The position numbers and the translations under genes were made by a program. From Antedon bifida (Eukaryota > Echinodermata > Crinoidea > Comatulida > Antedonidae), in assembly GCA_963402885.1 (NCBI GenBank), contig OY727094.1, positions 11,906,501 to 11,970,500 on the forward strand: a DNA stretch of 64,000 nucleotides, given 5' to 3'. The notes under the pieces are model-generated. The model ran no database searches. It had not been told where the DNA came from and saw nothing but the letters and a program-made list of their open reading frames with translations. Positions 22,023-34,701 of the stretch are shown here, piece by piece (position 1 is the first letter of the stretch; every line of letters begins with the position of its first letter).

Positions 22023-25000
22023 CTAAAAATATTAAGCACATAGAGGTTATTATATTTCACATAATATAGATAATTATCATTATCAAAAATCAAACTCAAA
22101 GGTAACATTTATTTCTATTTTAAATTCCTAATAATAAAGTACAACAATTTGTACAGGTAATGATTATTGTGTTTGCATACCAGATGGTTATTTGCATACC
22201 AGATGGTATGCCAAGTCAAACAATTCAGAATTAAAACAAATTAGATTAACAATGGATATAAACCAGCTCTAAGTCTGTCTTGTGTTACAGAAGTTGTGTT
22301 AACGTACTATAATAAATATTACTGAGACTATAAGCAAGGGGCAATGAAATAACATGGAAACCTGTCAAATCAACCTGCTTCACCACCACTTTGATTACTT
22401 GTAAGCAAAGGATTCATTGGAGATGATGACCCAATTGTATTGTGCATGCTTAGAAGGAACCAGTGGCCTGAATAGTCTGAATAAATGATCTGTAGAAGCA
22501 GAGTCTAGGCCGTAATTGTTTTGTACTGTATGTATCCTATGAGGTGTGGGGTTAATCAAAGGGTTATAAACACAATCATCCATCCACATGATAAACAATA
22601 TTGTAATTATTTATAATCTATGCATTTAATTTATTTCGTCTTTTATAAATAATAAAAATCACACAATCAGGTACAGAGCACTTTAGGGGGTAGACGGGAT
22701 CGTCAAAAAATGAAACAAAACACTATCAAGTGACTATCTGACCCCCTAAAGTGTAAAAATTAAATAAACTTAAATACAGAAAAACAGTTTAAAATAACAT
22801 TTCACATTTCATTGAGTTCAGACAGGTATTTGAGGCAAGTTTTTCTTAAGTGAATATATAAATGAAGAAAGGGAAAAAACTAGACTATCTTTAACATTTA
22901 GAGGCAAGTTATGAACAGACGTGGAAATGAATTAAAAATATTATAATGAGCAGAATTCGTTCTTGAAATACTATGGACAAATACTACAGAATTAAGGTGT
23001 CGCAAATTTTGAGTAATGTAATTAATCTTTCGTGGCCAATTCATTTCTAACTGCCGAGAATGTTGGCCAAATTAGGGCGAGTAAACCTTGATATACATAG
23101 TGAAAGCCTCTATGATAGGGTCTACTTTACCAGAACAGAAGATCAATGTAAATATTGCAGTATAGTCATTTTGATAACAGCATAAAGAATTGTAGTACAA
23201 AACAGTCCCATATAAATGATAATATGTGACTATGAAAACAGTTAAGTGGAGAAACAATTAATGTAAAGTACATTTACATTTGTTTTGATGATAATGTGTC
23301 ATCATTGTGTAACTTTCATTTTCAAGTGCATGTAAAAATGTAAAATGAAATGTGTGAGCTCTCACTGTAAGTATGAGTTTAGGGATTTTGTACATTCCTA
23401 CTAATAAATGATATTCAAATTGTTGCAACTTCATTTTAATTATTGTTTTTTAAAAATTTCTGATCTACTGATTTTTCAAGAAAATACAACAATCCTTAAA
23501 CAAATTTCTGCCAAGAGCACCACCTTGGCATCATAGTTTTTGTTCACTATAATGCTTTTTTTAATTGTCGTACAAAAAGGTCATGTGTTTATTTATTGCA
23601 ATTCAAAAGATTTCTATGCATAGCTTTTATCTGAAATTGCTTTAAATAAAATTATAATAGTTCATCATAACAAAATACTATAATAATAATTATTGCTTTA
23701 ATGTAAGTGGAAATGGTGATGAATTGGTGGTTCTCAATTTTGTATGCATAAAATATGAACTGAAAAGATAAATGTACTACAGAAACCCAGAATGTGGGTA
23801 TTGAAGGTAAAAAAAAATGTTTTCTCTGTCTGTTTGAGTGCTCTATTCATTAAATTATAATTCCCATCTTTTTATATTTTTGGTATTGGTATTCCTATTT
23901 TTCATGGCTCTATACATAAACATTTTAAAATAAAGGCAAGTCCCTCTTTTCTCCATACTTGCTAATGATGATTTCTTTTGAATCTAATGTAACAGTAATG
24001 CAATTCATATTGTCAACTTGTCATGCTCATCAGATTCTTGAAAATATGAAATAGATTGAAAATTCAAATTCTCAAATTAAAAAATTTAAATTTTAAACTT
24101 TAATATGCTGTATCAGCAGTAATGCTATTAATATTATAGACAGAAACTAAGAAGGTTTATATTTACTAATACTAGTGAATTTCAAAACTGAATGTGTCAT
24201 ATGAACAATACACAGCAGCCTATCCCTCTTTTGGAATGATAGTGCAGGCATTCAAGCTTCTCTCTTCATAATATTTAAGTGTCTTACTATTGTTATCAAA
24301 GTATTTTAGGGATAACAACTAATTAGCATCCTGTTTCCACTGTAAAGTATATGTACAAGTAAAGCATCAGTGATTTAAAGATCTGAGTGCAGAATAATTT
24401 GAATTCTAACAATCATCAATGTTTACATGCAGTCAGTAGACAGTTAAATATGCCATAAAGCAGACAATTTAAAATCAACAAATGTGATGTTGTTTTAGAT
24501 CTCTATTTTAATTTTTCATTGATCTCTTTTAGATGAAATAAATTGACCATGTTTATGTTGGTATTACAAAAATCAGAAAATATTCATGAAAAAACTGTAG
24601 TATGGCTACAAAGCAGGGAGTTTGCTAACATTGTGACGTGGTACAATCTAGTATCAATTAGAATATAACAGTTGAAAAATGACTTATACACTAAAAAGTT
24701 GTTCAAACTCCACCCTATTTTGTTTAGCGTTATTATTACAAATTGGGCAAAGATTAATTAAAACCATAATTTTCAATAAATCTCTGAATACAATTTTAAA
24801 CTTGATTCTTTGATTCATTAAGAAGATTAAATATTCTCTATTTTCATTTTATAGTATTTGATTAAAAGCACAAGTCATATCTATGCTAGTTTTGCTACAG
24901 ATTCTACATAGCCTATAAAGATGTTGATATATGATGGCACCAAATAATATGGAGGTTTCGCAACCTTACGAATTCGATAACAAAAACGGATAGGTCATAC

Positions 25001-25240
25001 ATTTGTTAAACTTTTGAGCTGATATTCGTAAAGCGTATTTGTGTTGACGAATATCACCAGTCATAGTTTTTTTTATCTATTTTGCACACTTTGCATTGAA
25101 TCAAAAATGATTCATGATTATAATATAATTATAGATAATTTATTGAAAGTAATTTAGTAAAAATGCCACATCAATTTTGATAAATAGCAGTTTTTAAAGT
25201 CCTCTCTCCCTACACTATAGGCAACCATTGCAACATGTAC
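22023..25240. other. Intron-like; includes a segment paralogous to 51.65-52.13 kb
   Basis: No exon supported. The part at about 23575-24035 aligns by eye with about 51660-52110, sharing for example ATGAATTGGTGGTTCTCA and ATTCCCATCTTTTTATA. This is an old duplication, and both copies lie in what would be the same intron. Confidence 0.5.
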
Positions 25241-25384
25241 CTTTGCTTCATTCAAGTTTACAGCAGTCATATTTTGGACGGCACCCTCAATATTTCGTTG
25301 CCATGCAAAACAGATTTGTACTTGCTTACTTTGCACAACTACGTCCACTTTTATGCTTCTTTGCCAGGAGCCTGTATTTGCATG
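25241..25384 (-). CDS. Possible 144-bp exon, unknown domain
   Basis: On the minus strand an acceptor (TTTTATAG) and a donor (AAG followed by GTACAT) bound 48 codons in phase 0, with no stop. The peptide includes VDVVVQSKQVQICFAWQR and is not an ankyrin repeat. Its position and phase would let it join the ankyrin gene, but the donor is not strong and I recognise no domain. It could be a chance open stretch. Confidence 0.3.
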
Positions 25385-26267
25385 CTATAAAATGTTAAGG
25401 ACAGAATTGTTCTAAAAGAGTTACTCAATGCAGGGTGGGGTCTTTAATGTTTTGTAGAGATACATCATTTAGGTCCCTCACCATATTTCAGAAAAGTAGT
25501 AATTCAAAAAAATGTTGAATCCTGGAAGTGAACCCACAACTGAGACAGTTATGAAAACGAGTTGCACAAGTATTGCTATAGTTAAGTCACTGATGACAAC
25601 ATTTCTACATAGTATTTTTGATTAAAAAGTTTAAACTGTGAAATATGATTTTCACAATTTGACTACTTAATGATATAAAATCATAATTACAAAAAAGTCT
25701 TCAGAACTATTAATATTCTTCTTTGAGATGCTGTAGGGGTAGTTTCATCTATGATATCCAAACAAAATACCAGTCTAGAAATGGGTTTTAATACCTTTCA
25801 AATAATATTTGGCCGCACACACAATTTAAAGACCAGGTGCGGGCAAAAAATTTCTATTGATCATACATTCCAATAATTATTGATCTATAGTTTTCCCTAT
25901 GTTTCATAATTTTTGGAATTTCATTTGTGTTACATGAGCTTGTTGAAAATAAGCATTTTCTTATTAGTCCAGTAAAGATAAGTCAAAAATAGGGTGAACC
26001 TAGAACAAATTGCAACAGAATTTGTTTTTGTTTTTTCTGGTAAATATGGTTCAAATGAATATCATATCCAAAGTTTACCAAAATCGGACATCGGGAAGTG
26101 GGTTAATTAGCATAAATTCAAAATCGCCGCCATTTGCTATTTTGAAGCTCCATATCTCCTTAACGGTTGGATTTAGACCACCTGAGTGCATTACGAGTAG
26201 ATATAAATGTGATATTAAACATTCTAATTAGCATATTAAAATTCCCATATGACGTACCTATGACGTC
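25385..26267. other. Non-coding gap before a truncated element
   Basis: No exon recognised. The end carries TGACGTCATATGACGTCA-type palindromes at about 26250-26278, immediately before the broken gag. Confidence 0.4.
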
Positions 26268-26612
26268 ATATGACGTCAAAATCGTAACTCCAGTCCTTAC
26301 CGCCCCAATCGATATAGAAGTCCCAGCCCTTATAATCGCTCTTACCAGTTTCAAAGAAATAGACGCAGTCCTAGTCCTTATCGTCGTGATCAGCATTTCC
26401 AAAATTCTAGTCCCTATCACCAAAATCGTAATAGGAGACCCTCTAGCCCTTACCCTAATCGTCGACCATTCAGTCCAGGTCGTGATAGACATGTATCTTT
26501 TGCTGACCAGAAGGAAAACAAGCCCGAGCTGGGAAGATGGAGCAATTCCCAAGTCATGAAAAGTCCCTTCCTCATAATGTTTCACAGACGCTCCATGTTC
26601 AATTAAATTCCA
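26268..26612 (+). pseudogene. Gag C-terminal remnant
   Basis: A plus-strand frame has repeated arginine, serine, proline and tyrosine phrases such as RRSPSPYRRD and SSPYHQNRNRRPSSPYPN, then a charged tail ending at a stop. Basic low-complexity tails of this sort occur at the nucleic-acid-binding end of Gag. The upstream part is missing. Confidence 0.55.
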
Positions 26613-28743
26613 ATTCTGAAATCCCAATATCTATTGATACACATCCTACTATAGCCCTTATCGACACAGGTGCTCAAATATCTATTATCAATTATACGTT
26701 TTATGATAACTATCTTAAATCCAGCCATACCTTTAACTCTGATTAAGGGATAGGTTTGATCAGTCAACGGCTCACCATTGAACATAGTAGGCACCCTAGA
26801 CATCACATTTTTTATTAATGATTCTCCTTATTTACACACATTTCTAGTAACTAAGGCAGTAGTTAAGTCTGTTATACTAGGACTTGATTTTTTGGATAAA
26901 TACTCCGCAAATATTGATTTGAGTACCAAATTATTTTCTATTTCATTTCCTACCCACAATTGTATAGTCATGCCCACTAATCAGGAATTAGTATGCCCCA
27001 ATGTTTTCATAGATGAAGCCATTCATTCCCATGTTAATAGTTCTGTTAACGATAAGGATGCTTCTGAATTTACAGCTATTTGTATGAATATATCAGATGA
27101 CACTCGTAGTGATAAGAAATTTAGTATCACCCTGCCTAATGCTTTATCTCAACAGCAATCTGACAATGTTAATGATTTAATTGAAAAATTTGACTCTATT
27201 ATCAGTAAAGACAAATCTGATTATGGTCGCACAGATATTATTCAGCATTTTATTGATACCCAACATCCTAACCCAATTCGCCAAAGGGCATATCGAACAT
27301 CCCCAAAAATGAGAGATGAAATTAAATACCAAAATTAAAGAATTATTACATAAAGGTGTTATTGAACCCAGTAATAGTCCTTTGAGTTCCCCTGTAGTCA
27401 TGGTTAAAAAGAAAGACAAATCATACCGTTTCTGTGTTGATTATAGGAAGTTGAACCAAAATACTGTCCGTGATTCTCATCCATTACCTCGTATTGAGGA
27501 TATGTTAGATGCCCTAGCTGGAAATAAATACTTTACTACTGTACCCTTGATTTATCATCCGGTTATTGGCAAGTTGCTATGGACCCAGCTAGCAAACACA
27601 AAACTGCCTTTACAACAGGCGATGCCTTATACTATTTTAATGTTATGCCAATGGGTTTAACTAATGCACCATCCACATTCCAAAGATTAATGCAAAATGT
27701 ACTTAAAGGTCTTCTATGGAAAACAGTTATGGTATATTTGGACGATTTAATTATTTTTGGTAAAACCTTTGAGGAGAAATTTTCAAATATTAATGAAGTG
27801 TTCTCTCGCCCGACAAATGCAAATTCTTTCAGGAAAAGGTCACATACTTAGGACATGTTATTTCCCAAAATGGTATCGAACCTGACCCATTCAATTTGGA
27901 GAAGTTAGAGATTGGCCTGTTCCCAGAAATGTTAAACAAGTTCGTGGATTCATTGGCCTTTGTTCGTATTATCGACGTTTTATTAAAGACTTTGCTAATA
28001 ATATTATTAGTCCTGTACAGCAATTAACGAAGAAAAATGTCCCTTTCCGGTGGACCGCCGATTGCACCACTGCATTTAATGCACTTAAACAAGACTTACT
28101 AAACCCCCCAATTGTTGCATATCCAGATTTTTCAAAACCTTTTATTCTTTTAACTGATGCCTCAGATTTTGCTATTGGATCTGTTTTAACACAATTGCAA
28201 GATGGTTTAGAACGAGTTGTCGCTTATGCCAGCCACACTTTAACACAATCTGAGAGACGCTGGGCGACATACGACCGAGAATTATACGCAATTATGTGGA
28301 GTGTCCGTCATTTCCGCCATTATCTACGAGATGTCCCCTTTACGATTATAACCGATCACAAGCCTTTACTTAACTTTAAATCTCTTAATTTAGATACAGA
28401 CCTTACAGGTCGTCGCTGTAGATGGGCTCTTGAGCTTGATACGTTTGATTGGACATTAGAACACAAATTAGGAAAAAAACATCAGAATGCAGATGCTTTG
28501 TCCCGACTTTCTGAAACTCAGGAAGATACTTCTTATTTAGGTGCTCTATTATTTGATTTCACATTAGCAAATCATAACATTCAACATGCTCAGGAAAGTG
28601 ATCCAACTATTAGCAAGATAAAGCAGTATGTTGAGTTAGGCACAGTTCCATCTGACTTAGCCGGTACTTCCCCTTCAATTAACAAATTGCTAAAGGAGTT
28701 CCCAAATCTCCGTATTTTGAATGGTGTTTTAGTCAGAGAATGA
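26600..28743 (+). pseudogene. Broken protease-reverse transcriptase-RNase H
   Basis: The aspartic protease motif ALIDTGAQISII is near 26650-26690. Reverse transcriptase starts near 27310 (KGVIEPSNSPLSSPVVMVKK), and the active site YLDD is intact near 27730. RNase H starts at LTDASDF near 28150 and continues to ADALSR. Frame changes lie near 26750-26778, 27320-27340, 27545-27580 and 27840-27910, so no functional Pol can be made. The frame then stops at 28743 where an integrase should begin. Confidence 0.9.
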
Positions 28744-28744
28744 T

Positions 28745-29176
28745 TTTATGTATGAAGGTAATAATGATACAGTACACTATAGAAATGATATTCGTATGGA
28801 ATCTCTATATGCTAATCAACTAGCTCAGCGCCTTAAAACAGCGCAGGGGATAGCACAAACCAACACGCAATAGCAGAAGTACAGACGTAAGACACACTAT
28901 GACATTTCTGCACGTTTTACCCCTTATGAAATTGGAGATCAAGTTTGATTAAATGATCCAGCTAATTCCCGAGTTAAACTAGCACCAAAATGGATTGGCC
29001 CTTATCAAATTGTAAAGGTTGACGATAGTGGTAAAACATATAAATTGCACAATCAAAAGACAAACCTACCCTATGCTAGACGAGTACACTATAATAGATT
29101 AAAACCTTACATCAAACCTACAATCACTTCAAGATATGGCCGAATTATTAAAACCCCAGCAAAGTATGAAAATTAG
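28745..29176 (+). pseudogene. Integrase C-terminal remnant
   Basis: The sequence matches the end of a Ty3/gypsy integrase (KLAPKWIGPYQIVKV, then RRVHYNRLKPY), with an internal stop near 28947. The zinc finger and DDE core that should separate it from RNase H are absent. An internal deletion is therefore likely at about 28743. Confidence 0.75.
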
Positions 29177-30357
29177 TTTTAATTTGTTTTTTGTATATAC
29201 TGTACTTATTTTTTCTGCATAAGTAGTGTAGTTCAGTTTTTTTTCCCCTAGATATTACCACTATGCATGTTGTGTTTTATATAGATAGATTCTTATTACA
29301 CTATTTCTGACAGTTACTGTATATTGGATTAGCTGCTGTTTCACATTATTTAGTGATTATTTCACCTAAGAGCAAAAGTGAGAGATTTGCTCTCTTGTGA
29401 TCTGTAGTATGACTGCCACACTTGTTGTTTCCGATTTCTTCATCTTTCTTGACATTTTTCATGACCTACCAATTGGTTTACTGTTATGCTGATATTGAGT
29501 ATTACATTTGCACTGTGCCTGGTGACACTAGATTTCCATGGTGTTAATTTCCTTCATTGTATTTTTTTTTTTAATAATTTGTGTTTACATTAATGGCACA
29601 TCATGCCCAGTTGACATACGTTATTTCGCAAAGCGTCGTTCCTGATCATGACTTTTGTCTATGGGATTAAATAACCCGCGACTAGAGATATCGCATGTCT
29701 CCTATTTGGGTAGTATTATGTCCTGTGTTTGTAATTTTATGTGCACTGAATATTCATGTTATTTTCCACTTATTTGATGTATATTCCTAATATAATGTCG
29801 TACCTGATCATGGCCATATTGAGTCTATGGCTTTAAATAACCGGCGACAAGAGGAACAACTAACATTTTTGTGGTTGAACGTTCTTATTATTTAAATAAT
29901 TTTGTTTGTAGAATTCGTATATGTCACTTTATCCCTCATGGTATCCCTCGTGTTTATACCTATGAACATCATAGACATTGTGCCAATTTGTCTTACACCA
30001 GCATACATTACACATACTTCTATTTCGAACTTATTATTATTATCTTATTCTGAATTTCTATTCTGTGGTGGTTCACTATTTTTTTTTTACAACACATTGT
30101 ATTGCTATTTAAGTGATTCAAGGCTGATTAACATTTAGAATTTGAATGTGAATTTTTTTTTCTAGATATACAATATGAATTTGTTCATTTTAATATTTTA
30201 TGGATACTACATTAACTTTACAGGTTAATCATGGTTTTACATTTACAATTAAATCATTGACTGTATGATGATCTTGGTTTTTTAAATATTTACTTAAATT
30301 ATATTATCATATTAGTCAATTATTAATTATAGTTATTGTTTTAGTTTGGTAGTTAAT
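29177..30357. other. Non-coding; contains a diverged direct repeat
   Basis: Two related segments of about 60 bp (about 29632-29690 and 29797-29855) share CCTGATCATG, CTATGG, TTAAATAACC and GCGAC. They may be remains of the element's 3' region. No gene recognised. Confidence 0.45.
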
Positions 30358-30373
30358 ATTAACCATAATTTAT
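30358..30373. repeat. 16-bp direct repeat, left copy
   Basis: ATTAACCATAATTTAT here is repeated exactly at 34417-34432. Together they flank the block containing the 525-bp duplication and the LINE. They could be a long target duplication. Confidence 0.4.
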
Positions 30374-31209
30374 TATACTAGAGGGTGAGCTCGCTTCGCT
30401 CGCTCCCCCTCTAGGAAGTGTAGACGATGGTTCTCGAAATGATAATGACTCGGGTAAAAAGTTTTAGGACATTCTGGCCTGAACGATTTCGATCGGTTAC
30501 CATTATTTGACGGCGGAGTGGCGATAATTATTTTAATTAGGGAGGTGTTCCGGGCGTTTATTCAAATAAATACCATCCTAATTGGTATAATTAATACATT
30601 ATTCCGCGACACAGTGAGCCGTTTTGGCCTAAGAAGGAAGACGTTTTAGATGGCTTGCAACATGGGCAGAAGTATCCTAGGGTCCTGACGGGACTCAGAT
30701 AGCGCATAGTATATATACATAAAGTCCTGGCAGCTTACTCAACAACTCGGCTATCGGGGTTTCTTTCGATTTCAAACAAAAGCTCTTATAATCAATTCTC
30801 TCGATGTAATTTTATATAATTATTTCCAACAATTTACTCCTATGTTTTATGAATATATTTAATTTGATCTTTTGTAGATATAAAAAGTGGTAAAAAAGAA
30901 TAACAAATGCTTGGTAAATTGTAGGCCTAGATAACAGTCCAAAAATAGTATAATTGTGTTATAAATATAATATAATATTGTGTGTATAAATGTGGATTGG
31001 CGTTAATTAGATGGTATTTGGATGGGAGGGAGGGGTGGGGGAGTGGCGATAATTATTTTAATTGATGTTTTATTAGGGAGGTGTTCCGGGCGTTTATTCA
31101 AATAAATACCATCCTAATTGGTATATACTGTAATACATTATTCCGCGACACAGTGAGCCGTTTTGGCCTAAGAAGGAAGACGTTTTAAACGGCTTGCAAC
31201 ATGGGCAGA

Positions 31210-31625
31210 CTTTAATCTCGACCTTAACCTATACTATTCAAACTGTAATGTTCAATGTCATGTGGATGCCACTGTTTCCAATTCTTTCTTGCCCCTGATT
31301 AATAAACCGACTCGTGTAACAGAAAATACATCTTCTATCATTGATAATATATATAGTAATTCTACAAATAATCACAATATCAATACTGGAATTATTTACA
31401 CAGATATATCAGATCATTATCCTATATTTGCAATCACAAAATCTGAGAATCATAAAAAAAATACAAAACAGTCATTTATTTTAAAACGCACTTATTTCCA
31501 CCAGCAAGTTGAATCCTTTAAGGAAGACTTGGCAAATGAAAACTGGCAACCTGTCCTAAGCACAGAAGATGCAAACATTGCATATTCAACATTTGCTCAC
31601 AACTTCAAACATTTAATTGAAAAAA
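31210..31625 (+). pseudogene. LINE endonuclease C-terminal part
   Basis: The frame opens with DFNLDL and includes PLINKPTRVTENTSSIIDNI and DISDHYPIFAI, the late motifs of an apurinic-type LINE endonuclease. The SDH histidine motif is intact. The N-terminal catalytic part is missing. The frame stops at about 31628 and continues in another frame. Confidence 0.85.
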
Positions 31626-33582
31626 ATTAAGGCAAAAGCAAATAAAGATCGATCTCCATGGATCACCGAGGCAATAGCAAAGTCAATAACAACTAAGGGC
31701 AGGTTGTATAGTTCATACAGAAAAAATCCCACTCCTTCACACAAACTGAAATATACTAAATACAGAAACAAACTTATAGCACTTATTAAGAAACGAAAAG
31801 AACAATACTACTTTACTCAATTTGAAAATAATAAAAGTAATACCAAAAAGACATGGAAAACGATTAACACTATAATGGGAAGGACAAAAACACGACAACT
31901 ACCACCAACAATAAATCATAAGCAATTCAACACCCCCTCAGAAAAAGCAAATACGTTTAATACTTATTTTACAAGCATTGGAGAAACATTGGCAAAACGA
32001 ATTTCACAAGAACCACAAATAACAGAATCATCCTCGTATTTAACAGGAAACTATGTTAATTCTATGTTTCTAAGACCTGTTACTGAGGATGAAATTAAAT
32101 TTGGAAACTAATAAAACACCTGGGCACGATGACATTGGAGCACTATATCTAAAACCATACTCAAATTATCTTAAACGACCGATTACTCATTTGATCAACA
32201 TATCACTCGCTACCGGTTGTTTTCAAAAACAATACCTATCTTCAAGAACGGAGATAAATCAGAAATTAACAATTACCGTCCCATATCTATACTGCCATGT
32301 CTTTCGAAGGTTTATGAACGGGTTGTTTAGCAATCAAACTATTTCATTCCTAAACAAGAACAATGTACTTAATAAATCACAATATGGTTTCCGACAACAA
32401 CATTCTCCTATTCACGCATTATTAGATGCATTTGAAAAAATTACCTCTGCAATCGAACAAAAACGCTTTATGATAGGAATATTTTTAGATTTATCAAAAG
32501 CGTTCGATTCAATGGATCATCACATTTTATTACAGAAGATGAGACATTACGGTATTAGAGGTGTCGTTTTAGATTGGTTTAAGAGTTACTTATCAACTAG
32601 AAAACAATTTGTAAACGTAGAAGGTAAAACATCACAAACCAAATACATTAAGTACGGTGTTCCACAGGGGTCCATTCTTGGACCCTTACTATTCCTGATT
32701 TTTATAAATGATATGTCATTTGCCTGTAGAAACACAAACGTTATTATGTATGCAAATGACACTAATGTGTTCCTGCAACACAATGATATTACAAGAGCAT
32801 TCGATATTTTAAACTATGAAATGGCATGTCTTTCTAACTGGTTTATTGCAAATAGATTAACGGTGAACACCAAAAAAACGAATTATATTGTATTTACTAG
32901 TAGAAATGTAAAAATTGACACGTCAAATCTAACTTTGCTAATTAATACTGATATTGTAGAACGAGTAAATCAAACAAAGTTTCTTGGTGTTCATCTAGAT
33001 GATAAATTATCATTTGCATATCATGTAAATTCAATCGCAAAGAAAGTTTCAACAGCTATAGGCACCATGAATAAAATAAAACGCGTACTCCCATACGAAA
33101 TCCTATTAAAAATATACAACTCTCTCATATTACCTTACCTAACATATGCCATAACACTATGGGGATCTACTAATCAAACTATTTTAAATTGTCTTTATAT
33201 TTTACAAAAGAAAGCACTAAGAATTGTTTGCAACGTTCCTTTTCATCATCCTTCTCTACCACTCTTTGCCCGCACACAAACATTAAAATTATCTGAGCTG
33301 TACCAAAAAAGTGTTGCGATACTCATGTTTAAGTTTCATCATAAAAAGTTGCCTATTACTTTTGATTCTTTCTTTGCTACAAACAATTCCAAACATAATT
33401 ATGAGACAAGGGCTAAATACAATTTAAGCACTGCTTTCAAAAGGACCCTATTGGGCCAACAAAGTGTCACATACAGAGGCACTAATGTGTGGAACTCACT
33501 ACCCAATGACATTAAAATGTCAACCAGTATTGGTATGTTCAAACATAAAATTCATGATATGTTTGTCACCAGTTATCTTTAA
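31617..33582 (+). pseudogene. LINE reverse transcriptase, broken
   Basis: A linker region (31617-32111) is followed by reverse transcriptase (32089-33582). Visible motifs are GIFLDLSKAFDSMDHHILLQ, GVPQGSILGPLLFLIFINDM and a C-terminal region typical of the Jockey/CR1 group. Frame changes lie near 32095 and between about 32220 and 32330, where the expected ENNYRPISILP-type motif is readable only in another frame. The active site reads YAND instead of YADD, removing a catalytic aspartate. The copy is dead. Confidence 0.9.
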
Positions 33583-34066
33583 TTTTAAGCTACTGGTTAA
33601 TTCATTTTCTCTCGACATTTGATTTGTTATTATCACTGCATTATTTCTATTGTTAGTATTTTTATCATTACAATTAATATGGTACATTATACTGTTTTTA
33701 TTTATTTATTTATTTAATTATTTATCTATTTCAAATTTTTTTGTTTTAAGGGGCTTTGCGTCTAAAGCATTAGCTTACAGCTTAACCCCATTCACAACTT
33801 CAATTAATTTTGCATGTACTTTGTATTATCTGAGATTGTGAATAAAGTTATATATATAAGTATCCCAGGGTCCTGACGGGACACAGATAGCGCATAGTAT
33901 ACATAGTCCTGGCAGCTTACTCAACAACTCGGCTATCGGGGTTTCATTCGATTTCAAACAAAAGCTCTTATCATCAATTCTCTCAATGTAATTTTATATA
34001 ATTATTTCCCACAATTTACTCCTATGTTTTATGAATATATTTAATTTGATCTTTATGTACTACACT

Positions 34067-34701
34067 ACTTCACACGCGCGGTCCGAAAATAAACAAAAAA
34101 CCAAACGGCCAACTTAGTTGAAACAGGTTACAACTCCCTGGTTGAAACCAAACATGCAGGGAACTTGCTAGGTGATTGACACACCTTACCTTACCGTGAA
34201 CCCGGAAATTACCCGGTAAAATTTACCGATTGAAATCAGAAAATTTCTTATAAAACCCTTTATAATATCTTCCTAAGATAGAAATATAAAATAGCGTCGA
34301 TGTGAAAACTAATGTTATCAAATCTACGCTTCGCGGTACATCTGAGATAGATAAAGGTAGGTATCCATGGCGGAGATTTGTACCGAAGTTTTTGCCTTGT
34401 GCTCGCCTATGTCAGAATTAACCATAATTTATATATAGATGAATCCTTGTGTTTTCAATGTTAATTTTATGTTATCAATATTAGTATTTTTTTTTTATTT
34501 AATTCTCTTAAAGATTGAGAAGTGGGACACTTCTTTGATAGGTGGGGAATGATGTAACACACGAGAGAATATAAATCTATTAACTGTTCACTAAGTTGGT
34601 ATATTGTGGAATTTATAATTGCTCTAATGGGATTTCTAATGGGAGTTACTATAAACACTTGTTGATGTCCAGTGGTCCAATTTGCCCTAGCTTTCACTGA
34701 G
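34067..34701. other. Non-coding gap
   Basis: Nothing recognised apart from the right copy of the 16-bp direct repeat at 34417-34432. Confidence 0.4.

Larger units (their letters stand above)
26268..29176 (+). mobile_element. Decayed, 5'-truncated Ty3/gypsy element
   Basis: Remnants of gag, protease, reverse transcriptase, RNase H and the integrase tail follow in the conventional order on the plus strand. They are broken by frameshifts, stops and an internal deletion. No LTR pair was found, and the 5' part of gag is absent. It is older than, and a different lineage from, the Gmr1-like element at 1384-7501. Confidence 0.85.
31210..33861 (+). mobile_element. 5'-truncated LINE (Jockey/CR1-like)
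   Basis: The insertion begins inside the endonuclease (DFNLDL) and ends after an AATAAA and an (AT)n tail. Comparison with the uninterrupted duplicate at 30516-31040 fixes both boundaries. The two flanks add up exactly to the empty site, so no target-site duplication is visible. Truncated 5' ends are normal for target-primed reverse transcription. Confidence 0.9.
30516..34066. repeat. 525-bp tandem duplication, second copy split by a LINE
   Basis: The first copy is 30516-31040. The second starts at 31041 with the same GAGTGGCGATAATTATTTTA, runs to 31209, is interrupted by the LINE, and resumes at 33862-34066. The flank of the second copy joins precisely across the insertion when compared with the first, so the first copy is a natural empty site (junction near 30672). 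Confidence 0.85.

Noticed and set aside
26160..26627. Minus-strand 155-codon ORF
   Set aside because: Antisense to the low-complexity Gag remnant; no domain.
29177..30357. LTRs for the decayed Ty3/gypsy element
   Set aside because: No matching direct repeat was found upstream of 26268, so no LTR can be claimed.
30374..30415. Palindrome CTAGAGGG...CCCTCTAG as a terminator or attachment site
   Set aside because: A short imperfect hairpin in a eukaryotic setting, with no neighbouring gene whose end it could mark.
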